Shown piece after piece: positions 9,144 to 17,013 of a stretch of DNA of 64,000 nucleotides. The notes beneath the pieces were generated by a model. The model saw nothing but the letters and a program-made list of their open reading frames with translations, searched no databases and was not told the DNA's origin. Position numbers and translations under genes: made by a program. Numbering within the stretch: the stretch's first letter is position 1; each line of letters opens with the position of its first letter. The stretch spans positions 1,240,001 through 1,304,000 of the forward strand of contig CBDFHC010000005.1 of assembly GCA_965247585.1 (NCBI GenBank), read 5' to 3'. The DNA is from CBDFHC01 sp965247585. GTDB taxonomy: Bacteria; Chloroflexota; Dehalococcoidia; Lucifugimonadales; GCA-2712585.

Positions 9144-10343
9144 ATGACTCCCCCAGACCAGATTGTGTACATGGACTACGCAGGCACCAGCCCCCTGGAC
9201 CCCAGGGTGCTGGCTGCCATGGAACCCTTTATGACCCGGGCCTTCGGGAACCCGTCCAGCATTCACAGCGTGGGGCAGGAAGCCAAGCGAGCGTTGGATG
9301 CCTCGCGGGAGTCCATAGCGCGAGTGCTGGGTTGCCGCACCAGCGAGCTGGTTTTCACCAGCGGCGGTACGGAGTCCGACAACGCCGCCATTACCGGCGT
9401 GGCCCAGGCGCTGCGGGATACCGGGAACCACATCATTACCACCGCAATTGAGCACCACGCGGTCCTGCACACCTGCCAGCAGCTGGAGCAGCAGGGATAC
9501 CAGGTCACTTATCTGCCGGTGGACCGGTACGGTCGAATAGAAGCTGGACAGGTTTCCGAAGCGATGACGGATAACACAATCCTGGTCTCGGTGATGCTCG
9601 CCAACAACGAAATCGGCACGGTGGAGCCCGTGGCAGAGCTCTCGGCCGCGGTCAAGCAGAGAGCCCGGGAGTTGGAGCGCACGGTGGTTATTCACACGGA
9701 CGCCGTGCAAGGCCCCGGACTGCTGGACATTAACGTTCATAGGCTGGGTATTGACCTGATGAGCCTATCAGCGCACAAGTTCCACGGCCCCAAGGGAGTG
9801 GGACTGCTGTACGTCCGAAGGGGCGCCGCCTGGCTGCCGCAGCAGCTTGGCGGCGGGCAGGAGCGGGAGCGGCGCGCCGGCACGGAAAACGTGGCCGGGA
9901 TTGTAGGCATGGCCAGGGCGCTGGAGCTGGCCGATGTGGAGCGGGAGGAGACCGTCGTACGCCAGTGCGCCCGGCTTCGGGACCGGCTGATTGAAGGTAT
10001 CCAGCAAGGGATTCCCGGCGCTCACCTGAACGGGCACCCCACTGAGCGCCTGGCCAACAACGTGAACATTTCGTTTGAGCAGGTGGAGGGTGAACCGGTC
10101 CTGCTGGGTCTGGACATGGCGGGGATATGCGCCTCCAGCGGCAGCGCCTGCTCCTCAGGCTCGTTGGAACCGTCTCACGTCCTGCTGGCGCTGGGGCAAG
10201 ACGAGGAGTTGGTGCGGGGAAGCTTGCGCCTGACTTTAGGCAAAGAGAACACCGATGAAGAGGTTGATTATGTGCTGGAAACCGTTGGAAGGTTGGTAAA
10301 GCAGCTTCGAGAGATGCCATCCTTTAGCATTGCCGGAGCGTAG
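9144..10343 (+). CDS. Cysteine desulfurase (NifS/IscS family)
   Basis: A 399-residue class-V aminotransferase-fold enzyme that takes sulfur from cysteine for Fe-S clusters and thiolation. The PLP lysine is in SAHKFHGPKG (Lys212). The persulfide-forming Cys336 lies in a SGSACSSGS loop typical of group I NifS/IscS. FTSGGTESDN, near residue 71, binds the cofactor phosphate. No IscU or MnmA gene is adjacent. The next gene, a lipoprotein, starts 5 bp after this stop codon. Confidence 0.92.
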   Translation: MTPPDQIVYMDYAGTSPLDPRVLAAMEPFMTRAFGNPSSIHSVGQEAKRALDASRESIARVLGCRTSELVFTSGGTESDNAAITGVAQALRDTGNHIITTAIEHHAVLHTCQQLEQQGYQVTYLPVDRYGRIEAGQVSEAMTDNTILVSVMLANNEIGTVEPVAELSAAVKQRARELERTVVIHTDAVQGPGLLDINVHRLGIDLMSLSAHKFHGPKGVGLLYVRRGAAWLPQQLGGGQERERRAGTENVAGIVGMARALELADVEREETVVRQCARLRDRLIEGIQQGIPGAHLNGHPTERLANNVNISFEQVEGEPVLLGLDMAGICASSGSACSSGSLEPSHVLLALGQDEELVRGSLRLTLGKENTDEEVDYVLETVGRLVKQLREMPSFSIAGA

Positions 10344-10347
10344 TAAG

Positions 10348-11463
10348 ATGATTGAGATGAAAGATAGTCTGCTCAAAAGCGGGCGCCTAAAGGCGCCGCT
10401 CTTTCTGTTGGTGATAGCGGTCATCGCGCTGGTGGCAGCGTCGGCGTGCGGCGGTTCTCCGGCCTTCGGCCGGACCTACCAGGGCCAGATAATCGAGGTG
10501 ACCCTTATAGAGATGTTCAACGTACCTGAATTGTTCACCTTGGACGGCGAAGAGCGGAACGAGATTGTAACCCCGTCTCAGGATGGTAACGAGCTGCTGG
10601 CGCTACGTCTGCGCGTAAACAACCACGCCGCCACCCAGCTCCTCATGGATGTGGCCGCCGAACCCCCGGAACTGCGTTCAGAGGATGATTCACGGTACAC
10701 TCCCATTGGCCTCTTATCCTCTATGAACGAGACGGTGGGAGTCGACCTCAACGGAGACGGTGATACCACAGACTTTCAGGTCACTGCGGCTTTCTACGAG
10801 GCAGTCTACAAGGCCGACCTTAACGGCGATGGTGATACTGATGACGCTATCACCTCCCCCACCGACGAGTCCGCGGACGTGGACCTCAACGGCGATGGTG
10901 ATACCACCGCCACAGCAGTCCCAGTAGCCTTTTACGAAGCGGTCTACGCCACTGATATTAATCGTGACGGGGACATGGACGACGCCATCGCCGCTACTTT
11001 AGACGAGACAGTTTCCGCAGACCTCAACGGCGACGGAGATAGCACCGATTCGGGAGTCACGGTGGCGTTCTACGAGGCGGTCTACGGCGTCGACCTCAAC
11101 GAGGACGGTGACGCTGTCGATGCCATCACTTCTGCCATCGACGAGCCCAACGACGTCGACCTGAACGGTGACGGCGATAACGCCGATACGGGGTTGAGGG
11201 TCGCTTTCTACGAGGCGGTCTATGGTACCGACCTCAACGGCGATGGTGACACCACTGACTCCATAATCTCTCCGGAAATCCCCTTCTACTTCGACCGGGC
11301 CGACCAAGTGGTCCACATACCAATAATCCGCGGTGAGTACGAACTCGACCGTAATTTCGGCGTCGAAGGGTGGCTGGTATTCGATGTGCCAAAGGGCACC
11401 AGCAGCAACCTCCGGTCGTTCCGGTGGGGGGCCGGCGGCGATGTGATCTTCATAGACATTTAG
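10348..11463 (+). CDS. Lipoprotein with tandem DxNxDGD/FYEA repeats
   Basis: A 371-residue predicted lipoprotein: a basic N-terminus, a hydrophobic stretch and a lipobox ending AASAC (Cys34). After a region of about 90 residues (QIIEVTLIEMF, then NELLALRLRVNN, resembling a DUF4352-like beta domain) come about four 46-residue units, each with FYEAVY and two EF-hand-like acidic loops such as DLNGDGDTTD. The C-terminus (from about 305) returns to the beta-type domain, so the repeats look inserted between its strands. Ca2+ binding is an inference from the D-x-N-x-D-G-D spacing. The same unit occurs 15 times in the protein at 35042-37705. I chose ATG 10348, which has GGAG 10 nt upstream; a TTG at 10330 is less likely. 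Confidence 0.75.
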   Translation: MIEMKDSLLKSGRLKAPLFLLVIAVIALVAASACGGSPAFGRTYQGQIIEVTLIEMFNVPELFTLDGEERNEIVTPSQDGNELLALRLRVNNHAATQLLMDVAAEPPELRSEDDSRYTPIGLLSSMNETVGVDLNGDGDTTDFQVTAAFYEAVYKADLNGDGDTDDAITSPTDESADVDLNGDGDTTATAVPVAFYEAVYATDINRDGDMDDAIAATLDETVSADLNGDGDSTDSGVTVAFYEAVYGVDLNEDGDAVDAITSAIDEPNDVDLNGDGDNADTGLRVAFYEAVYGTDLNGDGDTTDSIISPEIPFYFDRADQVVHIPIIRGEYELDRNFGVEGWLVFDVPKGTSSNLRSFRWGAGGDVIFIDI

Positions 11464-11637
11464 TTCCCAACCGCCACGCTCCGCAATGCCGTCGCGGCGG
11501 CGTTTGTCAGTCACTGGCCCCGGCTTTTCACCAGCGGCGCCCGTGGGTGAATTGCGCCTCCGCTGTGTGCCTGATACCATGACCCGCGACTGTTGACACC
11601 ATAAATGCAATTAATTCACAAAATAGGAGGAATCTAA

Positions 11638-12111
11638 ATGGCAGCGGAGGTAGGACAGCCCGCCCCCAACTTTACCGCCTACGACACCGGCCTCAAGGCG
11701 GTGGAGCTCAGCGAGTTCCGGGGTAAGAATGTAGTGTTGGCCTTTTTCCCGGGGGCCTTTACCGGCGTATGCACCCAGGAGATGTGCAACTTCAGGGACA
11801 GAAGCGATAAGTTCAACCAGCTAAACGCCCAGGTCATCGGCATTAGCGTGGACCCGCCCTTCTCCCAGAAGGCGTGGTCTGACCAGAACGGACTCAACTT
11901 TCCCCTGGTGAGCGACTTCAGCCGGCAAGTGGTGGAGGCGTACGGTGTCGCGCTGCCGAACTTTGCGGGAATGGGCGGCTACGTAGCCTCCCAGCGCGCG
12001 GTATTTATTGTGGACAAGGAAGGGACCGTCCGCTACAAGTGGGTGGGCTCCAGTCCCGCGGTGGAGCCGGACTATGACGAGGTGCAGCGGGAGCTGGGCA
12101 AGCTGAACTAG
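11638..12111 (+). CDS. Peroxiredoxin (AhpC/TSA, Bcp/AhpE-like)
   Basis: A 157-residue thiol peroxidase that reduces H2O2 and organic peroxides. The active site PGAFTGVCTQEMC has the peroxidatic Cys45 and a likely resolving Cys50. The Arg that polarises the thiolate lies in the later QRAVFIVDKEG region. The start has a strong AGGAGG six bases upstream. It stands alone and ends in an intrinsic terminator (12136-12172). A TTGACA at 11593-11598 lies upstream but has no matching -10 at standard spacing. Confidence 0.9.
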   Translation: MAAEVGQPAPNFTAYDTGLKAVELSEFRGKNVVLAFFPGAFTGVCTQEMCNFRDRSDKFNQLNAQVIGISVDPPFSQKAWSDQNGLNFPLVSDFSRQVVEAYGVALPNFAGMGGYVASQRAVFIVDKEGTVRYKWVGSSPAVEPDYDEVQRELGKLN

Positions 12112-12135
12112 CTGTACTATAGCACGAAGATTGCG

Positions 12136-12172
12136 AGGCCAGGCGGGATACCCGCCTGGCCTTAATCTTTTT
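12136..12172 (+). terminator. Intrinsic terminator after the peroxiredoxin gene
   Basis: A 12-bp stem (AGGCCAGGCGGG paired with CCCGCCTGGCCT) with an ATA loop is followed by TAATCTTTTT. It lies 25 bp after the peroxiredoxin stop codon. Confidence 0.9.
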
Positions 12173-12434
12173 CAGACCGTCCTACCCAAAATAACGCCAA
12201 CCTTGCCAGTACTCCCATCACACCGGAGGGTGCAGGGAACCCAGGTTCCCTGCCGGGAGTCTGGGGGTGTCCCTCAGGAATATTCTTTTAAACCATTCGG
12301 GGCGGGTGGGTGGGTACCACCGGCCTCTGATTTTAAGCCCTTTGTGGTGCTCATACCCATCGCCAACGGAAATACAGCGTGCTAATTACGATCAGGAGGC
12401 CGCCGGAAGCCTGGGTTCCTGGAGCTCACGCCGA
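12173..12434. repeat. Non-coding spacer with a hairpin that looks like a dispersed intergenic repeat
   Basis: No gene is visible between the terminator and the next promoter. The spacer holds a perfect 10-bp hairpin at 12232-12253 (GCAGGGAACC, CA, GGTTCCCTGC), followed by a GGGAGTCTGGGGGTGTCCC stretch. That layout resembles dispersed intergenic repeats of some bacterial genomes. No second copy is visible in this window, so repeat status is inferred. Confidence 0.35.
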
Positions 12435-12440
12435 TATAAT
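12435..12440 (+). promoter_or_regulatory. -10 box positioned for a leaderless transcript
   Basis: A perfect TATAAT ends exactly 7 nt before the ATG at 12448, so transcription would begin at or within a base of the start codon. No Shine-Dalgarno sequence is present between them. Confidence 0.5.
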
Positions 12441-12447
12441 TGGGCCC

Positions 12448-13077
12448 ATGCCTGGCTTAAGAATTGTCCGGCGGGCCCTCGGCGCCCCGGCGCGAGGGGT
12501 GCAGCCCAGGATCTGGAGAAGACTGTTCCACGTCATGGCCGGCAGCGCCATGCCGGTGTTGGGCGTATTCGTCTCCACCGAGGTGATGGTGGGCCTGCTC
12601 TCAGTGCTTTCCGGGCTGGCCATTCTGGTGGAAACGGCGCGTTTGACTTATCCCCCGCTTAACCGGAGGTTGGTTCCGCTATTCAGGCCGTTGTTGAAGC
12701 CGGACGAGGACGAGAAGGTGACCGCGGCCACGTACATGACCATAGCGGCGTTGGGCTGCTTCCTTTTCTTTGATAAAGGGACCGCGGTGGCCGCGCTGCT
12801 CTTCCTTTCCGTGGGTGACCCGGTGGCGGCCTTGACTGGAAGCAGAGCAAAAGGGTTCCGGCTGGCGGGCAAGTCGCCCTGGGGTAGCGCCGGGTTTTTC
12901 AGCGTGGCCGCGTGCCTTTCGCTGGTGTTATGGGGCAGCGGCGTGACGTCACCGCTGTGGGCGTTGATAGCCGGCGGGGCGGTGGCGGCGTTGGTGGAGC
13001 TAAGCCCCTTGCCCTTGGACGACAACTTTACAGTGCCACTAGTGAGCGGCGGCGCCATAGCGCTGATGACGCTTTAG
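12448..13077 (+). CDS. Dolichol kinase / phosphatidate cytidylyltransferase-like membrane protein
   Basis: A 209-residue membrane protein with about six hydrophobic segments. It contains RRLFHVMAG near the N-terminus, SVGDPVAALTGS in the middle and GKSPWGSAGFF after it. These are the conserved features of the SEC59/phytol-kinase-like CTP-dependent lipid kinases. The substrate (dolichol, phytol, another polyprenol or a diglyceride) cannot be told from sequence. I chose ATG 12448 because the TATAAT lies 7 nt upstream and the longer frame to 12379 contains no conserved residues. The gene converges with the M20 gene and overlaps it by 4 bp. Confidence 0.7.
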   Translation: MPGLRIVRRALGAPARGVQPRIWRRLFHVMAGSAMPVLGVFVSTEVMVGLLSVLSGLAILVETARLTYPPLNRRLVPLFRPLLKPDEDEKVTAATYMTIAALGCFLFFDKGTAVAALLFLSVGDPVAALTGSRAKGFRLAGKSPWGSAGFFSVAACLSLVLWGSGVTSPLWALIAGGAVAALVELSPLPLDDNFTVPLVSGGAIALMTL

Positions 13078-14423
13078 GCGGCGCTGCCGTCGAACTCTTC
13101 AACCCGGGCGCGGTCCCGCTGGAAGGAGAGATACGCCTCTTTGGACATGGAGGGCTTGTAAGCGTCCAGCAACTGTCCGGCGCCGGCGGCGCCTTCGGCC
13201 AGCAGGTCAATGACGACCATAGCCATGATCTTGGCTGGGGCCAGCACCGCCTGGTCATAGTTCTCAATGATGTAGTTCTTGCTATGCCCGGCCCCAACGG
13301 CGCCGCTGGTATACGGGTGGCAGGCCGGCATAATGTTGCTCAAGTCTCCCATGTCCGTTGAGCCGCCGCGATTTCGGTTGGGCTGCATCTGAATGACCTT
13401 GTCTTGCCCCAGCACGGTGGCGGCGTTGTTCTTGAACAAGCCTTGCAGATTTTCGTTGTTGATTACGGGCAGATAGCCCGGAATGTTGGTGATTTTTACT
13501 CCGGCGCCCACCGCCATGGCGCCGGCTTTGAAGCAGCGGTCCACCTTCTCGCTGTTCTTAACCACCGCCTCCGGGGTGGCGGACCGGACCCGCCACTCCA
13601 GCCGTACGTCCGAGGGTACGGCGCTGACGGACTCACCGCCCCGGTTGACTATCCCGTGGATCCTAACGGTCTCCCATTCAGGGAAGACCTCACGGTTGGA
13701 GTTTATGGCCATCAGCGACCAGGCGGCGGCGTTCAGGGCGTTAATGCCCAGGTGGGGTGACCCTCCAGCGTGGGCGCCTTTCCCCATGAACTCAACGAAC
13801 TTGACCACATGGCTGTTGCTGGTGCCACCCACGGCGAACGAACCCTTTCCCATGTCGCTCGCGGTATGGCACATGATTGCCATGTCCACATCGTCAAACT
13901 CGCCCAACCGTATCAGCTCCTGCTTGCCGCTGAGGAACTCTATGCGCTTTTCGTCCCGAAGCGCCATTCGCCGCTCCACCTGGACGAACTCCTCCGCGGG
14001 GACCGCGAACGGAACGATGGCCCCAGAAAGGTGTGACAGGACGCCACTATCTTGTAGACCGGTAATGGCGCCCAGCATCATCCCAATCTGACAGTGGTGG
14101 CCGCAGGCGTGGGCCGCGCCGCTGTTGGGGTCCGCGGTTGGATGATCTGGCACTAGGAGGGAATCCAGCTCGCCAATGATGGAGACGGTGGGACCGGGGC
14201 CCGCGGCGCCGGAGATTTTTCCCTTGACGCCAGTGAGCGCCAGCCCCTCGCGGAAGGGAATTCCCATTCGTTTGAACTGCTCGCCCACCAGCTTGGAGGT
14301 CTTAGTCTCGTGAAATCCGGTCTCCGGGTTCTGAAGAATAGTCTTGGCCAGACCTATCAAATCGTCCGCATGAAGGTCAATTACCTGGCAAGCCTTCTGT
14401 TTTAGCTCTTCTTTGGTTGGCAT
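13074..14423 (-). CDS. M20 family metallopeptidase/amidohydrolase (AbgB/PepV-like), copy 1
   Basis: A 449-residue dinuclear zinc hydrolase of the M20 family. Metal-site motifs are GELDSL, HACGHHCQIG and VPAEEF; the dimerisation domain lies at about residues 200-320. GHH replaces the more usual GHD of the His-Ala-Cys-Gly-His-Asp motif, and the same change occurs in the neighbouring paralogue. Family members deacylate aminoacyl-aminobenzoates, N-acyl amino acids or dipeptides; the substrate here is unknown. It lies 11 bp downstream of the paralogue at 14435-15769, so the two are probably one operon produced by tandem duplication. Confidence 0.85.
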   Translation of the reverse strand: MPTKEELKQKACQVIDLHADDLIGLAKTILQNPETGFHETKTSKLVGEQFKRMGIPFREGLALTGVKGKISGAAGPGPTVSIIGELDSLLVPDHPTADPNSGAAHACGHHCQIGMMLGAITGLQDSGVLSHLSGAIVPFAVPAEEFVQVERRMALRDEKRIEFLSGKQELIRLGEFDDVDMAIMCHTASDMGKGSFAVGGTSNSHVVKFVEFMGKGAHAGGSPHLGINALNAAAWSLMAINSNREVFPEWETVRIHGIVNRGGESVSAVPSDVRLEWRVRSATPEAVVKNSEKVDRCFKAGAMAVGAGVKITNIPGYLPVINNENLQGLFKNNAATVLGQDKVIQMQPNRNRGGSTDMGDLSNIMPACHPYTSGAVGAGHSKNYIIENYDQAVLAPAKIMAMVVIDLLAEGAAGAGQLLDAYKPSMSKEAYLSFQRDRARVEEFDGSAA

Positions 14424-14434
14424 ATAAGATCAAT

Positions 14435-15769
14435 CTATCCTTCAGGGTTGTACAGCTCTTCTTTAGCCAGGCCCCGCATAACCTTGAGATACTGGTCCCT
14501 GGTCATGAAGTTCCGGTCCTGGGCCAGGACCTGGCCGCCGGCGGCCGCGCCATCAGCCAGCAGGTCAATAACGGTGTTGGCCAACGCTTTGGCAGCAGTG
14601 ACCACCGCCAGTTCATAGTCCTGGACCACGTAATCGTCGCCGTGGCCAACGCCTGTTGCTCCTCCCACGTAGGGATGGATGACGGGCATGATCTGGCTCA
14701 CATCTCCCATATCCGTGGACCCGGTGCTGTGACGCCGGTATCCAATCCCTTGCTCTCCCACCAGGCTCACCGCGTTGCCCTTGAACATATCCATCATCAT
14801 GTTGTCCTGCTGGAGGGGCATGTAACCGGGTATGGTGGTGATGTTCACCTGCGCCCCCACGGCCATGGCGCCTGCCCTCAGCGCCCGGTCCACCTTACGA
14901 TTCGCTTCCAGGACCGCATCCACGGTGGCCCCGCGCACGAAGGTCTCCATCCGAACGTCGGCTGGCACGGCGCTGACCGCCTCACCACCTTTGGTGATGA
15001 TTGGGTGGATGCGAATGGTGTCTTCGTCGCGGAAGGTCTCCCGGTTGGCGTGGATGGCCAGCAAGGCCAGCGACGCCGCGTTCAGCGCGTTCACGCCCAG
15101 GTGCGGAGTGGCGCCAGCGTGGGCGCCTTTGCCGATAAACTGGATCCGCTTGGCCACCGTGCCGTTGTTGGTGTTACTGATGCACAGCTTCCCCTCGTTG
15201 GAGTTACTGGTGGTATGGCACATCAGCGCCATGTCCACGTCGTCGAACTCGCCCAGGCGGATGAATTCCGGCTTCCCGCCCAGAAACTCCAGCTTTCCAG
15301 CGCGCCGGAGGTCGTCTCGATATTCGATCTCAATATATTCTTCCGCCGGCACGGCGAAGAGTGCCACCTTGCCGCTAAGGTTGGGCAGCACATCCGGGTC
15401 CATCAGGCCAAAGGCGGCGCCCAACATCATACCGATCTGGCAGTGGTGACCGCAGGCGTGGGCGGCAGCGGTCCCGGTGTCGGCGTGGGGGTGCCCCGTG
15501 ACGATGAGGGAGTCCAACTCCCCAATGACGCCCACGGTGGGGCCGTCTGACCCGCCCTTCAACTCTCCTTTTAGACCGGTGATGGCAATGCCGCCGCGGT
15601 GTTGAATCCCCGCTTCGGAGAAGACCTGTCCCACTAATTTCGCCGTCTTCTGCTCCCGGAATCCGGGCTCAGGGTTCTCAAGAATCGTCTTGGCCACCCT
15701 GATAATATCCTCTGCCCTACGGTCAATGGCGGCGTTTACTTTCTGCTTTAACTCTTCCTTAGATACCAC
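14435..15769 (-). CDS. M20 family metallopeptidase/amidohydrolase, copy 2
   Basis: A 444-residue paralogue of the 13074-14423 gene, colinear through its length: GELDSL, HACGHHCQIGMMLG, VPAEEYIEIE, IRLGEFDDVDMALMCHT and a shared C-terminal DYELAVVTAAK-like segment. I chose GTG at 15769 because a strong AGGAGGT lies 5 nt upstream and the shared VSKEELKQK start follows; the frame extends upstream to 15832 without conserved residues. It is divergent from glycerate kinase. Substrate unknown. Confidence 0.85.
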   Translation of the reverse strand: MVSKEELKQKVNAAIDRRAEDIIRVAKTILENPEPGFREQKTAKLVGQVFSEAGIQHRGGIAITGLKGELKGGSDGPTVGVIGELDSLIVTGHPHADTGTAAAHACGHHCQIGMMLGAAFGLMDPDVLPNLSGKVALFAVPAEEYIEIEYRDDLRRAGKLEFLGGKPEFIRLGEFDDVDMALMCHTTSNSNEGKLCISNTNNGTVAKRIQFIGKGAHAGATPHLGVNALNAASLALLAIHANRETFRDEDTIRIHPIITKGGEAVSAVPADVRMETFVRGATVDAVLEANRKVDRALRAGAMAVGAQVNITTIPGYMPLQQDNMMMDMFKGNAVSLVGEQGIGYRRHSTGSTDMGDVSQIMPVIHPYVGGATGVGHGDDYVVQDYELAVVTAAKALANTVIDLLADGAAAGGQVLAQDRNFMTRDQYLKVMRGLAKEELYNPEG

Positions 15770-15848
15770 GTTAGACCTCCTGGATTGCTGGCGCTGATTG
15801 TAGCAAAGGGACGAAGGCAATGGTACACGCACCCCGGCTACAGCTATG

Positions 15849-15854
15849 TATAAT
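15849..15854 (+). promoter_or_regulatory. -10 box positioned for a leaderless glycerate kinase transcript
   Basis: A perfect TATAAT ends 7 nt before the ATG at 15862, the same spacing as at 12435/12448. There is no Shine-Dalgarno sequence in the intervening CACCAAC. Confidence 0.5.
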
Positions 15855-15861
15855 CACCAAC

Positions 15862-17001
15862 ATGAAGGTGGTGATTGCGCCCCAGGCTTTCAAGGGAGCA
15901 CTCTCCGGGGCCAAGGCGGCCCAGGCCATTGAGGAGGGGGTCCGCCTGGTGCTTCCGCAGGCGCAAACGGTCCTGATGCCCGTGGCCGACGGAGGCGACG
16001 GTACCCTGGAAGCCCTGGTAGAGAATACCCAGGGCCGGATATTCAGCACCCGGGTTACCGGCCCACTGATGGAGCGGGTAAACGCGCGCTGGGGAGTGAT
16101 GGGGGGCGGCCAGACCGCGGTGATAGAGATGGCCCAAGCCTCCGGGCTGGCCTTAGTGCCGCCCGAAAGGCGAGACCCCAGGCGCACTACCACGCTGGGC
16201 ACCGGCCAGCTAATAAAGGAAGCACTGGCCCAGGGATATCGCCACATCATCGTTGGGATGGGAGGCAGCGCTACCAACGACGGCGGCGCCGGTATGGCCA
16301 GGGCATTGGGCGTCAGATTCCTGGACAGCGATGGCAAGGAGCTAAACGAGGGCGGGGCAGACCTACCCCGGCTGGCCTCCTTAGACCTGTCCGGGCTTCA
16401 TCCGGCGCTGAAGGAGACGGAGGTTATCGCCGCCTCAGACGTTACCAATCCCCTGTGCGGCCCGCACGGCGCTTCCGCGGTTTACGGCCCGCAGAAGGGC
16501 GCCTCACAATCCGTGGTCAGGGAACTGGATTCGGCGCTGTTCCATTACGCCCAGGTGATTAAACAGGCTATTGGGATTGACGTTGCCGATAGGCCGGGGG
16601 CGGGCGCGGCCGGGGGGCTGGGCGCGGGACTGATGGCCTTCGCCAACGGACGGGTACAAAGCGGCATAGACATCGTCTGTGACGTGCTGTCCATGGACAA
16701 GCACCTGGAGGGGGCAAGCCTGGTGATAACCGGCGAAGGCAGATTGGACCGGTCCACCGTCTACAACAAAGCTCCCATCGGCGTCGCCCACCGCGCCAAG
16801 GCCCTTGGCATAAAGGTGCTGGTGCTGGCGGGAGGTTTGGGTCCAGGCTACGAAGAAGTATACGACCACGGAATAGACGCGGTAGCCTGCATCTCGGATC
16901 GCGCCATGCCCATACGGGAGAGCATTCGGCGCACCTACCCTCTACTGGTGGGCGCCACGGCTCGGGCCATGCGGATGCTGGTGCTGGACCTGGAACGATA
17001 A
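15862..17001 (+). CDS. Glycerate kinase (GarK/GlxK type)
   Basis: A 379-residue glycerate 2-kinase of the type II family, phosphorylating D-glycerate to 2-phosphoglycerate with ATP. It opens with MKVVIAPQAFKGALSG, then PVADGGDGT, GMGGSATNDGGAGMARALG and, near the C-terminus, ITGEGRLDRST; these are the family's conserved blocks. The start follows the first conserved strand, and the promoter spacing points to ATG 15862. No glyoxylate-pathway gene is adjacent. It converges on the MFS gene with a 12-bp gap. Confidence 0.92.
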   Translation: MKVVIAPQAFKGALSGAKAAQAIEEGVRLVLPQAQTVLMPVADGGDGTLEALVENTQGRIFSTRVTGPLMERVNARWGVMGGGQTAVIEMAQASGLALVPPERRDPRRTTTLGTGQLIKEALAQGYRHIIVGMGGSATNDGGAGMARALGVRFLDSDGKELNEGGADLPRLASLDLSGLHPALKETEVIAASDVTNPLCGPHGASAVYGPQKGASQSVVRELDSALFHYAQVIKQAIGIDVADRPGAGAAGGLGAGLMAFANGRVQSGIDIVCDVLSMDKHLEGASLVITGEGRLDRSTVYNKAPIGVAHRAKALGIKVLVLAGGLGPGYEEVYDHGIDAVACISDRAMPIRESIRRTYPLLVGATARAMRMLVLDLER

Positions 17002-17013
17002 GACCCCGGGCCC

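Noticed and set aside
8805..9740. Long minus-strand frame opposite the site-2 protease and cysteine desulfurase
   Set aside because: No family features, and it crosses two well-supported genes.
11593..11621. TTGACA promoter for the peroxiredoxin gene
   Set aside because: No acceptable -10 box lies 16-18 bp downstream of the TTGACA.
12131..12385. Plus-strand frame after the peroxiredoxin
   Set aside because: It begins inside the terminator hairpin and runs through a structured intergenic spacer.
14417..15550. Long plus-strand frame opposite the second M20 gene
   Set aside because: Shadow of a GC-rich gene; the minus frame carries all metal-site motifs and a strong ribosome-binding site.
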